Source of the DNA: Agelaius tricolor
Lineage: Eukaryota; Chordata; Aves; Passeriformes; Icteridae
Reading direction: 5' to 3'
Assembly (NCBI GenBank): GCA_023055355.1
Contig: JALJCS010000009.1
Coordinates: 22,717,001-22,781,000 of the forward strand
DNA: 64,000 bases
The stretch's first letter is position 1, and every line of letters starts with the position of its first letter. A program made the translations under genes and the position numbers. The notes under the pieces were generated by a model, which searched no databases, had not been told where the DNA came from, and saw nothing but the letters and a program-made list of their open reading frames with translations. This document shows positions 24,701-36,307 of the stretch, in pieces.

Positions 24701-25689
24701 GAGAAGTGGCAAAAATGATCAGTTTGAATGTTGTGGCCTTGTATGAATTGTGCAGAAATGTGTATTTACAAAGTCACACATGGTATTTGCAGAACACTCT
24801 TCAGTCTACTTTGCAAAGTGAAAAGCATTTGTAATTGCAGCATCCATGCTCTTGAACATGTCAGTCCTTCCCCCAAGACCTGCTGAACTTCAAGGACAGA
24901 ATCAAGAAAATCTGAGGGAAGTTAAATGGCTCTGAGATAAGTTCCTTAAAATTTTATGTAAATGGACAGCTGAATAATGGAGAAAGGGACATATGAGTGT
25001 TTTCAGTGATTGAATGGCATAGGAAGGAGCTGGGAATATTGTGGTCAGTTGGAGAGAATAGGGGAAGGTTGAGAAGAAGCCAGGAGCACTGGAGGTACTG
25101 CCAAGGGAGTTGGCTTTGGGCAACAGCAGGATAAGAGAAGAACTGTAGGAATGTAGGATACAAATCCATAGAAAACCAGACTTGTGGAGTTGGATGGCTT
25201 GTGGATCTAACTAGAATTCTGAAAAATTACTTTCCTAAAAAATTTTTTTAAATCTACTTTATCTGATGCTCTGATACTCTTTGCCTCTCAGTGATGTGCA
25301 CCAACTCTCAGTACATGCACAATTGCTCTCATGAGGTGCTGTGTCACTGTAGCACAAGTGAGATAAAACAAACAGGACAACAGAAGTGACAGGATCAAAT
25401 TGAGATGTGCTGGTAGGAGTCACCTGGGTTCCTGGCAGATACAGGGAGAGCAGGCAGATCTCACAAGTTCCTTTAGACCCAGCGAGGTAAATCATGCTGG
25501 AGCTGGACAAACACGCTGTTGTCTTTCTCCTGCTGTTATCATCCCCACACAGGGAAGGTGTTCCAAGCCAAAGAGAAAGCCAAGCTCCTTCATGCAGCCC
25601 AGCACCCTGTGCCTCCCAAGCTGTTCCTGTCCCTCTCCCGTCACCTCCTCCTGCCTCTGCACATGCCAGGTGACAGCCTGTCTCAGGAA
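21719..25689. other. noncoding sequence, no gene seen
   Basis: Long stretch of unique sequence with only short ORFs (112 codons at most). It includes one small LTR-like scrap near 22.3 kb and a palindromic pair of ggtacc sites near 23.65 kb. No exons or RNA genes recognised. Confidence 0.5.
22290..22345 (+). mobile_element. possible ERVL-type LTR scrap
   Basis: The phrase 'ggatgggatggagttaac' followed by 'ttccttcacagcagcag' closely resembles a stretch of a common avian ERVL-type LTR as I remember it. The match is only about 55 bases and the flanks do not obviously continue it, so this is tentative. Confidence 0.35.
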
Positions 25690-25985
25690 GGTATTTATTT
25701 TTGCGTTATTGGTTAGCTTTGTTTTACCTCCTAAGTAAACCTTCCAGTATTTATAGCCTCGCCTCCGCACTTGTAGTATATATTAGCCTTTTATGCCTTC
25801 TCTGTCACCTGTTGAAATGAGAACTCAGGGTCTTCGGGCCTCTGCGGCCCTTCCCTTACATTAACTTAAATCACACCAGATGTGGGCCCTTACTGCAGAG
25901 GAAGACTAATTGATTTCGCCAGTCACAATATGCCTATTGTTTTTTAACACAAATAAACACTGTGGTGTGGGGGGCTTGGGGTTGA

Positions 25986-26018
25986 TTTTTTTTTTGTTGT
26001 TTTTCCTTTTTTTTTTTC
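25986..26018. repeat. T-rich low-complexity run
   Basis: Mostly T with a few G and C interruptions, on the plus strand, about 85 bases before a complementary A-rich run. Confidence 0.85.
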
Positions 26019-26103
26019 CCTTTGCCACAAGTGCCAAAGGTTATTCAATTAAAGGACTCCAGAAAGTGTGACTAATAATCCATGGGCAGGGTATTTCTAC
26101 AGT

Positions 26104-26137
26104 AAAAAAAAAAAAAAGAAAAAAGAAAAAAAAAAAA
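26104..26137. repeat. A-rich low-complexity run
   Basis: Mostly A with two G interruptions. It could pair with the T-rich run at 25986-26018 if transcribed. Confidence 0.85.
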
Positions 26138-26690
26138 TCTCCACGCTACCCTGAGAACAGCAGCCTCACCAGGGCTGGCCATAACTGTGATGGATGGCTG
26201 GTGTGTGTAAGACGTTATTATTTGTTATGTGAGTGGGGGGACATGGCAGGCACATTGGGCAGTACACCTGCTGGGCTCCAAGAAGCAAGAACAGCTGTGT
26301 GCATTGATTTAGACGCTTGCTACTTGGGGCTCCAGGAACGAATCAAGCGACAGCTCATAAAAAGAGAGGGTTTTATGATTTTTTCCCCCTTCTTTCTGCA
26401 AACAAACGGCCACATCATATGTTTTCCTAACGCTGCTATAACTCAAAATTAAATCCCAGCCCAAGGTGTCAGGCTGGTACCATGTCAGAATTGTAACGGC
26501 TTATTTTAAAGGTCATTATGGATGTACCAGCGAAACACTGGGGGTTTCTGCACAAAGGTGCCATTTCGTTTTGCTGGAGCTCAGGCACTTAAGGGCAATT
26601 AGCTCCACTGTTAAAAAATGAGCTGAGAGTGTTTTAACTGGTGATTTTATGCTAATAACAACTACTAATTCATATTGTTAAAAAAGAAAG

Positions 26691-28499
26691 TGCAGGCTGC
26701 CAAAGCAGTGTACTGTATGGCCCCAAAGCTTCCCCTTGTCCCGGGTCCTGCCCCCAGCAGAAGGTGTGAGACACGCTGAGGTGCGTGTCACAGGGCCAGC
26801 AAACCTCTGCCAGAGCACGGGAGACCAAAGCCTGAGCACACACCCAGCAGCAGGGACACCCAGGACCCTTTTCTCCATCCTGCACCCCTGCACACCTCTG
26901 TGGCACTACAGAGCTGTAGTTACTCCTGGATTCTATCACTCAGCACCAGGAAAATGCCACTGTTCTTCCAGAGCATCCTGCAAGGCTGCAGCCTAGGCTT
27001 TGCTAGTCCCTGCTCACAGGCTCTTGCCCACCAGAGTGCCTGAGAGAGCACAACAGCTGTGCCCACAGGGACATATCTGCAGTCCCATGAGCAGCCATGG
27101 GCAGGTGGGGTGCCACCAAAAAGATCTCACCTGCTGCCTTTGGAGGAGCCAGCTCCAAGAGCTTCTCTCTTGGCTGAGTTGGCACTGCTTGGAAGCAAAG
27201 ATGAGACCTCACCATAAAAGGTGCACCTGAACTGAGCACACACAGCTCTGACACACAGAGAAAAAAGATGTCTCCTATGAGCACTCTGTACACAGGTGCT
27301 GCTCAGGACAAAAGCCTACTTTAAATGCTGCCCTAACATCCATTCCTCCAAGTGGGTACAGAGGAAGTCATCAGAGAAGAGCAGCTCCTGCTCCTTGCCC
27401 TTTAGATCTTCCTTTTCCCTCCTTAAATCTCTTGCTGTTACAAAAGATCCCAGCCCTAAAATCACAGATTTTACTCACTGCATTATGCTTGTGATAAAGA
27501 ATTAACATTTGGCCACTTGTGCAAAAGCACGTACAACAAATAGGCATAAACACTTAAACAAGAGTCTTGTCTTGTTTGAGTCTTATAGGAAGACAAGACC
27601 ACTTGGCTGGGTTATCCAAGAAAATGCAATTGGTTTTGCTTTTCTTAAAGAGGAAAGGAGATGATCAGCTTTCAGAATTGGTAGAAAGTTGATCTATTTC
27701 TACTAACTGACAAACAATATGGTGCAAAGCCATAAAAATTATAAAAATGAAATTCATCTGAACATTGTAATATTATCTGGTCTCTTAGACTTTCAGACTT
27801 GCTTTTCACTTATAAGAATAACAACAGTGAAAAAGAAAAAAAGGTCTTTGCAAACATGAATTTGCACTAGGGGAGCTATTCTTTTCTGGCCTGCTTCTCA
27901 GCATAACAGCCAGTATACAGAAAATTTCAAAAAGAATAAGAATAAAATAGAAAGCACTCTAACAAATGGAAAATCTTATCACTTTCAGAATGAGATTCTG
28001 AAAACAAAACCATTATATCCCTTCCTTCCATGGACAAGGATGTGTAAGCTACAGCTGACATAGAGCAGCAAAAAGCTTCAGAGACCTTTGCAAGCAGCAG
28101 AGAAACCTTTTCTTCTCCTCCTTATTTCAGCTTGACACAGTCTTAGCTCTTTTAGCTGTATTTCTTCCACAGTCAACAGACATCCTTGGGAGCCCTGGCT
28201 CTTCTCTGTGTCTTCTCTATATCTTCTCCATCCTGACAGCAGACAGATCTCCCCTTACCTTTTGCTGAAAGCATAACATATTGAGCTGTTCACAGATACA
28301 CCAAAAAAAAAAAAAAATCTGGGAGAAAACTTCAGTTTGACATATTAAAGGTTGAATTAAATAAATTCTGAGTCCACAGAGTGGATGGAGAAAATTCTTG
28401 CCTGTGAGGCCTGAGCTGAGGTCCATCTAGCTCTCAGGCTAGCTGATTTTGTAGCTAGTTGCTGGCAGGAGCAACAGGATATGCAGTTTTGAGGTAAGA
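26691..28499. other. noncoding sequence, GC-richer at its start
   Basis: About 26.70-27.25 kb is clearly richer in G and C than the surroundings, with ORFs open on both strands (for example 89 and 96 codons minus, 86 codons plus), a usual by-product of GC content. None is recognisable. The remainder returns to AT-rich unique sequence with an A14 run near 28.3 kb. Confidence 0.5.
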
Positions 28500-28765
28500 C
28501 ACAAACCCAGCCACTACCTGAGGTCCTCAGGACACACCATCATTGAATTAAGGATGCTAATGAGTACATCCCTTACAGCCCTGTTAGTCCATTTTATGGA
28601 CTCACTATCCACAAATTTGCCTAAGTCCTGAATTCTGTCTGTCCCTACAACCTCCTGCGGCAACACATGCCAGAAGTTTGCATTCATTGTGTTAAAAAAT
28701 TGTGTATTTCCATTTGTTTTAAAACTCTGTGCTACCACTTTCATCATATGCAGCTTTCAGAGTAA
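28500..28765 (-). mobile_element. old, degenerate CR1/L3-type LINE fragment (minus strand)
   Basis: Phrases such as 'ctatccacaaatttgcctaa', 'tgccagaagtttgcattc' and 'tatttccatttgttttaaaa' match the reverse complement of ancient amniote CR1/L3 3' regions as I recall them from reptile and bird sequence. Divergence is high and the fragment lacks a clean 3' tip. It may be a relic predating the avian radiation. Confidence 0.55.
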
Positions 28766-28909
28766 CAGTTCTCAACTCCCTTTATCTGCCACTGGTATGA
28801 TTTAGTGGAGTGCTGGATAAGGGAAAATACCACAACAACTTTCATGGAAATACAAAAAATATGTCAGGTTACCTTTTAAGACCCGAATTCAAACAAAGGT
28901 CAAGAGTCA

Positions 28910-28955
28910 GGGGATGGCAGGGGATGGCATGGCATGGCACGGCATGGCAATGGTG
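28910..28955 (+). repeat. (GGCAT)n microsatellite
   Basis: Imperfect pentamer array: two ggggatggca units followed by atggc/acggc units. Plausibly polymorphic. Confidence 0.85.
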
Positions 28956-31354
28956 TCATTTGGTAAGGAGTGGAACTCAACATAACAAACCCATGCATTT
29001 GACTGAAGGTAAAACCTTGGAGGGACATTGAGCCACAAGAGAAGATGATACGTATCTTAATCTTTGGGACTCAGAAATCTCTTTTTCCTTCAAACAGAAC
29101 AATAGTCACTGTACCATGGCACAACGCATCGCTTGCTGTGTTGTAAATAACCAAAACCACTGTGGAGCAAAACCTCAACTGGCTAAAAATGCCATTATTT
29201 CACTGTCCTCAATAATATAAAACACTTTCCAACATTTTTTTTTAAATAAAATAAAGAAAGAAACAAAAAAAATTTAATGTTCAAAGACTGCTGTGACCTT
29301 GTGAATCTGAGTGTCTTCTCACAGACTCAACAGCTGTAATTCCAATTCCCCTAACAATAGAAATTAGAATAAATTATGAAATCGTTGCCTCAGCCTCTTT
29401 TATAATTTATAGACTTCTTTTTGTCTAACTTTTTATGTATAAAAATGCTAAGATGATAATTTTTTCCTGTTTTTTTCCTGAAAAGTTCCTCCAGATAGAG
29501 AGTACTTGTGAAATGTAATCAGCTCACAGAGTCCTTATTTCTTCTGATGTTCTATGGAAACAAAGAGCTGGGGGGGAGATACTTAGAAGCATTATAGAAA
29601 ATATTTTTAATGTTTGTTAAATGAATATTCTTATGCAGCTGAGGTTATCTGCTGGAACAGAATCCCACTTCTCAAATTTATACATTGAAATTCTGAATAT
29701 GCATTGCCTTTTAGATATCTCCGATTTTTAAGGTTGTGATAAATCCTGGTGAAGAAATGGAATTAAAGCAGCAAAGGAAAACAAGGCTACTCAAGCAACT
29801 AAAAAAAATGTAAACACATGTGAAGCATCTTTTCTTCCTTTACCAAGATGAAGCAAGGCACAAAAGGTAAAAAGCTGCTATCTTAGACATAAGCCAAGTC
29901 CCGAACTTACCCATTACTGAAACAATGAAACTGTCATTTCCTATATGATTTTGTACAAGAGATAAACCTACAGGCTTCTGTTAAGTGGAAGAGGACTTAC
30001 AGAAGATACATACAACAGCCACAATGTAAATTTTATACTGTGCATAAATAAAAAATACAGTATACATGTTAAACAAAACAGGTACTACCTGCATCTCCTG
30101 AAGGACATGCTTCTCTATTGTTAGAAGCTCTAGGTGGTATATAGTGAAACAACATAGCCCTTTTAAACAGCATGAGGAAGACAATGAAAATCCTCAGTCC
30201 TACAGGAGTAAAGTTAGAACATGAGATGGCATCAGTGGTAAAATTTGTCTGAGAATTGGGCTTAATATTTTAATTTTAGCAAATAGCTCTGTAAAATCTT
30301 CAATAGCCTCACTTTTTTCTAGGGCTAAACATTTTCAAGCAATAGGAACAAAATTCTTCATAATTTCTTTAATTGTCTGCTATGAAGCAATTACTTCATT
30401 CATGAGCAATTTTTGCCCAGACCTAGGCAGGAGAAGTGTTTTATTTCTAATTTGAGAGTGGATGTTTCCAGTAACCCTAATGTGTTTATTCTTTGCTTCA
30501 TGAAGACCATGTTATCCTCTCAGCTTCTGATATCTTCTTCTGACACTCTTCAAACAGTTCAAGGTTTCTTGGGAGTTCCCCAATTATGTGCTGAACACAG
30601 CCTGTCTCTTTATAGAATGCAAATTCTGATAGGATTGTATACCACAGGAGAATTTTTTTGTTTTAAAAATAATAAATGAATAAAAAATGAATAAAAACAA
30701 AACAGTTACCTCCTTCCCTTTTCAGGGTTTTGCATAGGGGCAGGCTGCCAAGGCTTGACATGTTCCAGATGGATACACGGAACGGCAGTGGTGCCTTGTT
30801 CTGTGGTCAGACCTCAACACAGAAGGGTAGGAAACAATGGGGAAAGAGTAGAATATTTCAGGCAAAGTGTCCTAGTTTTGGAAAGGGCCACAGGCTTTTT
30901 GTTCATTTGCAAGCACTTTCTCACATTACGAGCTGACGGGTTTCTACTGAAGCCCTTGTCAGTCAATCTCTCTGTGTATTTCTCCCTGGTGCTCCGTTAA
31001 AGCCAAATAAAACCTATTTGCCTCTGCTTTCCCTCCTTGTTGATGTATGTAGAGTTATCAGCTTCTTGCAGGTGTCTGCTTCTTGCATTTGTAATGACAG
31101 TTTAACAAAAAAATCAACCAAACTCGAGGCAACAGAAAAGCTTTCACAAGAGGGGTCAAAAGGGTTTCCTCTTCTGCTAAAGGTCTGCTACATTATTAGC
31201 AGTGCCGTGATAGAGATATTTACCTGTTGGTTGCTTTTCAATTGATTCAACATGTGGCTACAGGGAGGTTGGAGTCCTTAGATTAAACCCACTTGAAGTT
31301 AAAATCCTGGGATAACTCCAGGGGGGGAAAAAGAAAAGAGAGTGCTCATCCTGC

Positions 31355-31410
31355 TTTGGCTCCATTGTGACTTTTTGCTCTGTTTGGCTCCATTGTGAAT
31401 TTTCACTCTG
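31355..31410 (+). repeat. two-copy 28-bp tandem repeat
   Basis: Two adjacent copies (31355-31382 and 31383-31410) both begin tttggctccattgtga and both end in ctctg, differing at a few central bases. The differences suggest an old duplication rather than a new one. Confidence 0.85.
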
Positions 31411-31899
31411 TTTTTAAGTTTTGCCTCAATTAGAAGAAAACAAGCAAACAACAAATAGAGAACAACAATCTCGAACAATTAGGGTTTTGACATCTAAGGA
31501 AGGCAATGTTGGATGAGGTCATCTCATCACAGCCCATAAAGCTATCTCTTCCTCCCTTTGTAATACCCATGTTCCAGTCCAAGTTCCTCCTTAGTTTTTT
31601 TGTGGCTAAAGTGAACTAAACATCCCAAGCAAAATGTGTGTCTGATTTATTGGTTGTCTGGGAGAATTAATGCTACAAATGCAATAATGTCTAATTTCAA
31701 TTCAATAGGAAAAGCAAAGTCCAAAAGAACAGACCTCCCCATGAAAGAATTAAGGAACAGATTCAAGGTTTGTAAAGCCAGATGGGAGCAGCCTGCACGT
31801 TGATCCTGACCTCTAGGAGAGCACAGGCCAGACCACTACTTCCCTGAATTACTTCCTTTTGGAAGTAAGGCACATATCTTCAAGAGAAACAGTCAATCT

Positions 31900-32960
31900 T
31901 TATTTTTCAAATTGCCAGTGATAGAGAACCTTGTATAGCCACCACATCTATTCCTTTGGTGATTAGGTGCTCCTCTCTGGTAAAAACATGTGTGTTTTAT
32001 TTTTGATCCGAAGTTACCATATTTGTATTCCAGACACTGGATGCTCTGATGTCTTTATCAAATAGATAAAAAGCCCCAAACCCAAACAAAACAAAAAAAG
32101 TTCTCAATGTGGAGAGATATGGACAGTCATCTTCATAAAATTCTTCAAGAAATTGAGCTCTTTTATGGTCTTCTGCTCTGGTGCAAGTTTTCCAACCTTT
32201 TAACCATCCTCTAGATTATCCTATAAGACTTTTTCTGCTATTCAATGCCCCCAGCTTGGATTGTGGACACCAGGGAATATAGATGTTATAGCTGCATTGT
32301 GACTAAATACCATACCTATATTCTATTTTCTTATTTTTAGTTCACCTCTGGAATCTGTGGACTGCGTACCCACTGTGGTTCCAACTACCATCCAGAGTAC
32401 ACATTAAGTATATTCTGTCTGTATGGCTTTGTTCTTTTTTTTTTCCTTTTCAGAAGATTGCCTTTACTTCCTAATATGTTGCTAGCATCTGTTTCACCAG
32501 GCAATCTGGTCTGCATCACTATTTTATCTTCCTGCCTTTTTTTTTTCTCCTGACTTTTTTTTCCCTCCCACTCCATAATATTTGTGTCATATCCAGTCTT
32601 TGTCAGTGGTTAGTGCATTTTTTTTCTTGGACATTGATACTAATTCTAAATAGTTTAATTCTGAAAACTGAACCATGCAGGGCTCCAGATAAAACTCAGT
32701 TATTTAACAAAGAGTCCAGATTTATAGTATTTCCAATTTACCATTTGATTTTTAAAATACTTAACATAAGTTGCATTCATTTTTTATTATGCTAGTTTCT
32801 GAACAAAAACATATAGTGACACCAAATGAAATTCCATATCGAAGGTTATTTTATTGACATACTGAGCTCTATGCATTATATTTAGAACCTCATCTCCCTT
32901 ATATCCAAGGCTGCTTGGCAAAGATCTATTTTATATAAACCCACTTTGAACATACTAATT
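31900..32960 (-). mobile_element. ancient CR1/L3-type LINE remnant (minus strand), discontinuous
   Basis: Several collinear matches to the reverse complement of old amniote CR1/L3 elements appear in the expected order. They are 'ttccagacactggatg' with 'aaaaagcccc' (about 32.03-32.08 kb), 'attgtggacaccaggg' (about 32.26 kb), 'ccatgcagggctccag' (about 32.67 kb), and 'acaccaaatgaaattcc' followed by a degraded ORF2 portion (about 32.82-32.95 kb). All reading frames are broken. The element is much older than the 14 kb and 42 kb CR1 copies. Parts between the matches are too diverged to assign. Confidence 0.55.
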
Positions 32961-34099
32961 TTTGATTCCAGAAGCTTTGTCTCAGCCTCCACTATTTAAC
33001 CTATCAGTTTTAGCAGGCATCTGCTTATTTCAGTCATACTACTTTCCCTTTTATAAGCAAATGTTGTCAGAAAGCTTTTCCACAGATATGTACATATTTT
33101 ACATTTTTAAAGATTGCCAGAATTTACAGCCCTGTTTTCAAAGTCCAAAATTTTCCCTTTCATCTTTAAGGCTTTTTACTGTGGTCCTTTGGCCAAGGAG
33201 GGGTTTTTGCATAATTTTCATCTTTCATGCAGAGCACAAACTTCAACAGTCTGGAACATCTGCATTGGCGCGTAAGGAGCAGCATATCTGGTGAGTGCAG
33301 TGACCAGAGACACAACCACCCCCCTCCTCTTTTCTGCACAGTGCATTTCACAAATATGCATGAAAAGCAGAGCCTAGGAAAAAAAAAAGAACAAGTAGAA
33401 ATATGGGAAGACAGCAACCAGCAAAGTGTCCAACCACATCTTTAGCCATCCTCCCCCTCAGAAGTGCAACAAGCAAGGGAGGCAATACTGACAGCTTTGT
33501 GAATGGAGCAAAGTTACAAATTTTGATGAAGCTGTGTGACCTGTGTGTATTCCACCATGGATACATGATAGACAGACTTTATTGGAGCTGCACACACTGC
33601 TTTTGTGCCAAGTGTCTTACCTCCAACATCCCTGCTTTGTCCTCAGGGTACCAAAGAACAAATGTCCACTGTGGTCAGGAATTTTAAAAGAATTGGCTAA
33701 GGAGTTTTCTGATCCACTGACATAGCTTCTAAATAAATCTCAGGCTCCTGAGGATGTTGCACAGGAAAAAAAAGGCTATCTCATGCCAGTAATTATAAAT
33801 GATCAACAGGAAGGCTCAGGAAACTATAATCCCCATGAAACTTGGCTTAGTAGCCCAGGGTCTGGGCAGGTGGAAAAGAAAGATTGGAAGAGATACTCAT
33901 AGAGAGAGATAAGAAGATGTACATTTCCCAGTGGAACATCTAACATCTCCCTGCAGTATTTTGTTTTCTCTTTGACTGAAAAGTGGAAAATATCCTTAGC
34001 TAATCATTTCTGGAAGAAATGGGAGACTCAGAGCTCAACATGTGGAGAAACCCTTTGGTTCCAACAGTCTACTTTTCATGTGCATGTCTGAGGCTGCCA
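32961..34099. other. noncoding sequence, no gene seen
   Basis: ORFs of 60-110 codons on both strands at 32.96-33.73 kb overlap and are unrecognised. One has several cysteines, but without the spacing of a known zinc-binding domain. Confidence 0.5.
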
Positions 34100-34640
34100 G
34101 ACGCATGCTTCCTTCACAATAAAGTATTTCATCTGACCGCTGTCTTCCTTTTCTTTTTCTTCCCTTGAGACTGGGCGGTGGACGGAACGCTTCATTACAG
34201 AGAGGGGAGGTTTTGTTTGTCTTGCACTTTTTATTTACTCCAATCTGTTGTGTATAATAAGGGCTCTTATTCAGCTTGCTCTGGAGAGTATTTACCAGAT
34301 ATCAAATATCACAGTTAATTTGATATGGGACTTTAATCTTAAAACACCTGCTTTGACCCTGTTTTGCTAAACTGTAACAGGCATTAGTCTCGCTGCAGAA
34401 GTGTATATTTTTGGAAGCCACAAGAAAAACGTCAGTTTTCATGTTACGAAACATATGGATTTCCCGAATTGTATATATGCTTGTTCTAAAAAGATACTAT
34501 TTTTGTGCCTTCATAACTGAAGAACATCTGAACTTTTCCAGTTGAAACTTCCCAGGTGTTTACTTCATGCTGTTCTCATGTTGCAAATAAACAAGTTAAA
34601 ATAATGGAAGCATAATCCATTTAACACACTTCTGCGCACA
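34100..34640. promoter_or_regulatory. candidate conserved noncoding element with 9-bp inverted repeat
   Basis: Single-copy, repeat-free and CpG-retaining sequence (actgggcggtggacggaacg, tctcgctgc, aaaacgtcag, tacgaaac). It contains atatcaaat at 34299-34307 and its exact reverse complement atttgatat at 34318-34326 with a 10-base spacer holding a cacagttaa core. The composition contrasts with neighbouring DNA and resembles ultra-slow-evolving enhancers. Conservation is inferred, not seen. Confidence 0.35.
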
Positions 34641-35540
34641 TCCATATTCCAAAACCTCTTTAAGAAGAAGAGACTCCAGACTTCTGGGGCTATTAACCTC
34701 CATGTCATCAAAGACAATTCATTCCAACATTCAGACCTTGCATAGCAGGGATGAAAATATGGGGAGATACATTACGAAATCAGCATAGTTTGGGAGTTTT
34801 TGCTGCTGCCTTTTGGTTGAGGCTGGGCCCACTGCTGTTCTAAGCAGACTGTGACACTTCTTGGCATAGAGTTTCAGACTGATTGATGGAAAGCTGATAG
34901 CTAGTAAGTCTCACAGATTTAATCATGAATCATGGGATTGGTTTTGTTCAGCAATTTCTCTCTAGCATGAATGGTGGGAAAATTTAAGCACTAATAGTTC
35001 AAAATGAAAAAGTTTTTAATACCCCTTGTGTTTGCCTATAAGTTTTCAATAAATATTTAAACTGCACCAGGATAATCAGTGCATTAAGCTTCACTCCAGT
35101 GATCCATCTGTTTCATCTTTCCGTCTATGGCAGCAGTCAATATACAGGCTTATTAGGCAAAACTTGCCAAATAGATAAAAAACAACTTTTTTTTTAACCA
35201 TTTTTTTTCCTATATATGTTGATCAGGAAATGAGCTGACCTGTTCAAAGTACAAAGTACATGCCTATTATCAGCTTTGATTTAATTATACTTAATGTAAT
35301 TATATTTTACATTTGGCACACAGTTTTACCTATGTTGCCTGGCATCATAGTTGTTAAGCACTAAGCAATGCCTGTGATGGAACTAACTGCACTGATAAAT
35401 TCATTTTTTTGTTATGTGGATTAAAAGGACTGACAGCTACTAATAAGGATGTCAGATGATTTCTTCTGTCATGCACAGCTTTTTCCCAGCATTGACTACT
35501 TCTCATTCACTGAGAATTCAATGGAGAGAAAAGTCTCCAT
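34641..35540. other. AT-rich noncoding spacer
   Basis: Unique sequence with short T and A runs near 35.19-35.21 kb. No ORF, exon or repeat recognised before the LTR that begins near 35541. Confidence 0.5.
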
Positions 35541-36300
35541 TGTACCAGGTTTGTTGGTAGGACCTGGACCCCAAGGGGGACCCATGCTGGAACATTCTGT
35601 GCCTGAAGAGACTGCACCCTGTGGAAAGCACCCATGCTGGAGCACTTCTTGAGGAAGGACTAACACTGGAGAAGTTTGTGGAAGACTGTCTCCCATGACT
35701 GGAGCAGGGGGACGTGAGGTGTGAGGAGTCGTCCCCCTGAGGAGGAAGGACCAGCAGAGAATGTGTGATGGACTGACCTGCCCACAGAGGCTGAGAACTC
35801 CCCAAGTTGTGGCTGCTCCAACCCTCAAAGTGTTCAGGATGTGGCTCTGAGCAGTCTGGTGTAATGGAAGGTGTTCCAGCCCATGACAGTTGGGTTGGAA
35901 CTAAATGATCTTTAAGGTCCCTTTCAACTCCCACCACTCTATGATTCTTTAACCTCAATCCCTTCTCCCCATTTTCCTGAGCTGCTTTTAGGGAGGAGAT
36001 GGACAAAACCAGAAGTAAAATGAAATCTGGGAAGAAGGAAGATGCAGGGAGAAGGTGTTTTTAAGATTTTGTTTTATTTCTTGATGTTCTACTCTTGATT
36101 TGATTAGTAGTAAACTAAACTAACTTCCCTAAATGAAGTATGTTTTCCCTGTGATGGTAACTGCTGGGTGGTGTCTCCCTGTCCTTATCTCAGTCCATGA
36201 ACCTTCCATTGTATTTTCTCTCTCCCATCTGGCTGAAGAGGGAGTGACATAGTGGCTTTGGGGGGAATCCAATGTCCAGCTGGGGTCAACCTATCCCCCC
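35541..36300 (+). mobile_element. ERVL-like solo LTR (plus strand), interrupted by CR1
   Basis: Recognisable LTR words occur on both sides of an insertion. Upstream are 'gacccatgctgga' repeats, 'gtggaagactgtctcccatg' and 'cccctgaggaggaaggacc'. Downstream are 'gaaggtgtttttaagatttt', 'tctccctgtccttatctcag', 'gtattttctctctcccatct' and 'ggctgaagagggagtgacat', closing near 'ctggggtcaacc'. This wording is that of a family widespread in bird genomes that I remember as ERVL-like. No coding retroviral sequence is attached, so it is probably a solo LTR. The 5' edge is set at the first plausible TG and is uncertain. Confidence 0.72.
35785..35948 (+). mobile_element. CR1 LINE 3' tip nested in the LTR (plus strand)
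   Basis: Between the two LTR halves lies 'caaccctcaaagtgttcagg', 'ctctgagcagtctggtgtaatgg' (in segments), 'ttggaactaaatgatcttta' and the tip 'actctatgattct', which is the last about 160 bases of an avian CR1. LTR sequence resumes afterwards, so the CR1 inserted into an existing LTR and is the younger of the two. Confidence 0.8.
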
Positions 36301-36307
36301 ACCCCAT

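Larger units (their letters stand above)
25690..26690. promoter_or_regulatory. candidate conserved noncoding element block with internal homopolymer runs
   Basis: Two repeat-free, CpG-retaining segments (about 25.69-25.98 and 26.16-26.69 kb) flank a T-rich run, a unique 85-base piece and an A-rich run. Words such as 'cattaacttaaatcacacc', 'ctaattgatttcgccagtc' and 'gattttatgctaataacaac' are homeobox-site-rich. The pattern is typical of conserved developmental enhancers, but conservation is not demonstrable here. Confidence 0.3.
28766..31899. other. single-copy noncoding sequence with small tandem repeats
   Basis: AT-rich sequence without recognisable exons. A GGCAT-type microsatellite (28.9 kb) and a 28-bp tandem duplication (31.36 kb) are listed separately. 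An exact ATGCAAAT octamer occurs at 30617-30624. The 30.9-31.25 kb portion is CpG-retaining and might be part of a conserved element. Confidence 0.5.

Noticed and set aside
35518..36006. 162-codon minus-strand ORF
   Set aside because: Antisense across the LTR and the nested CR1 tip, so it is repeat sequence read in frame.
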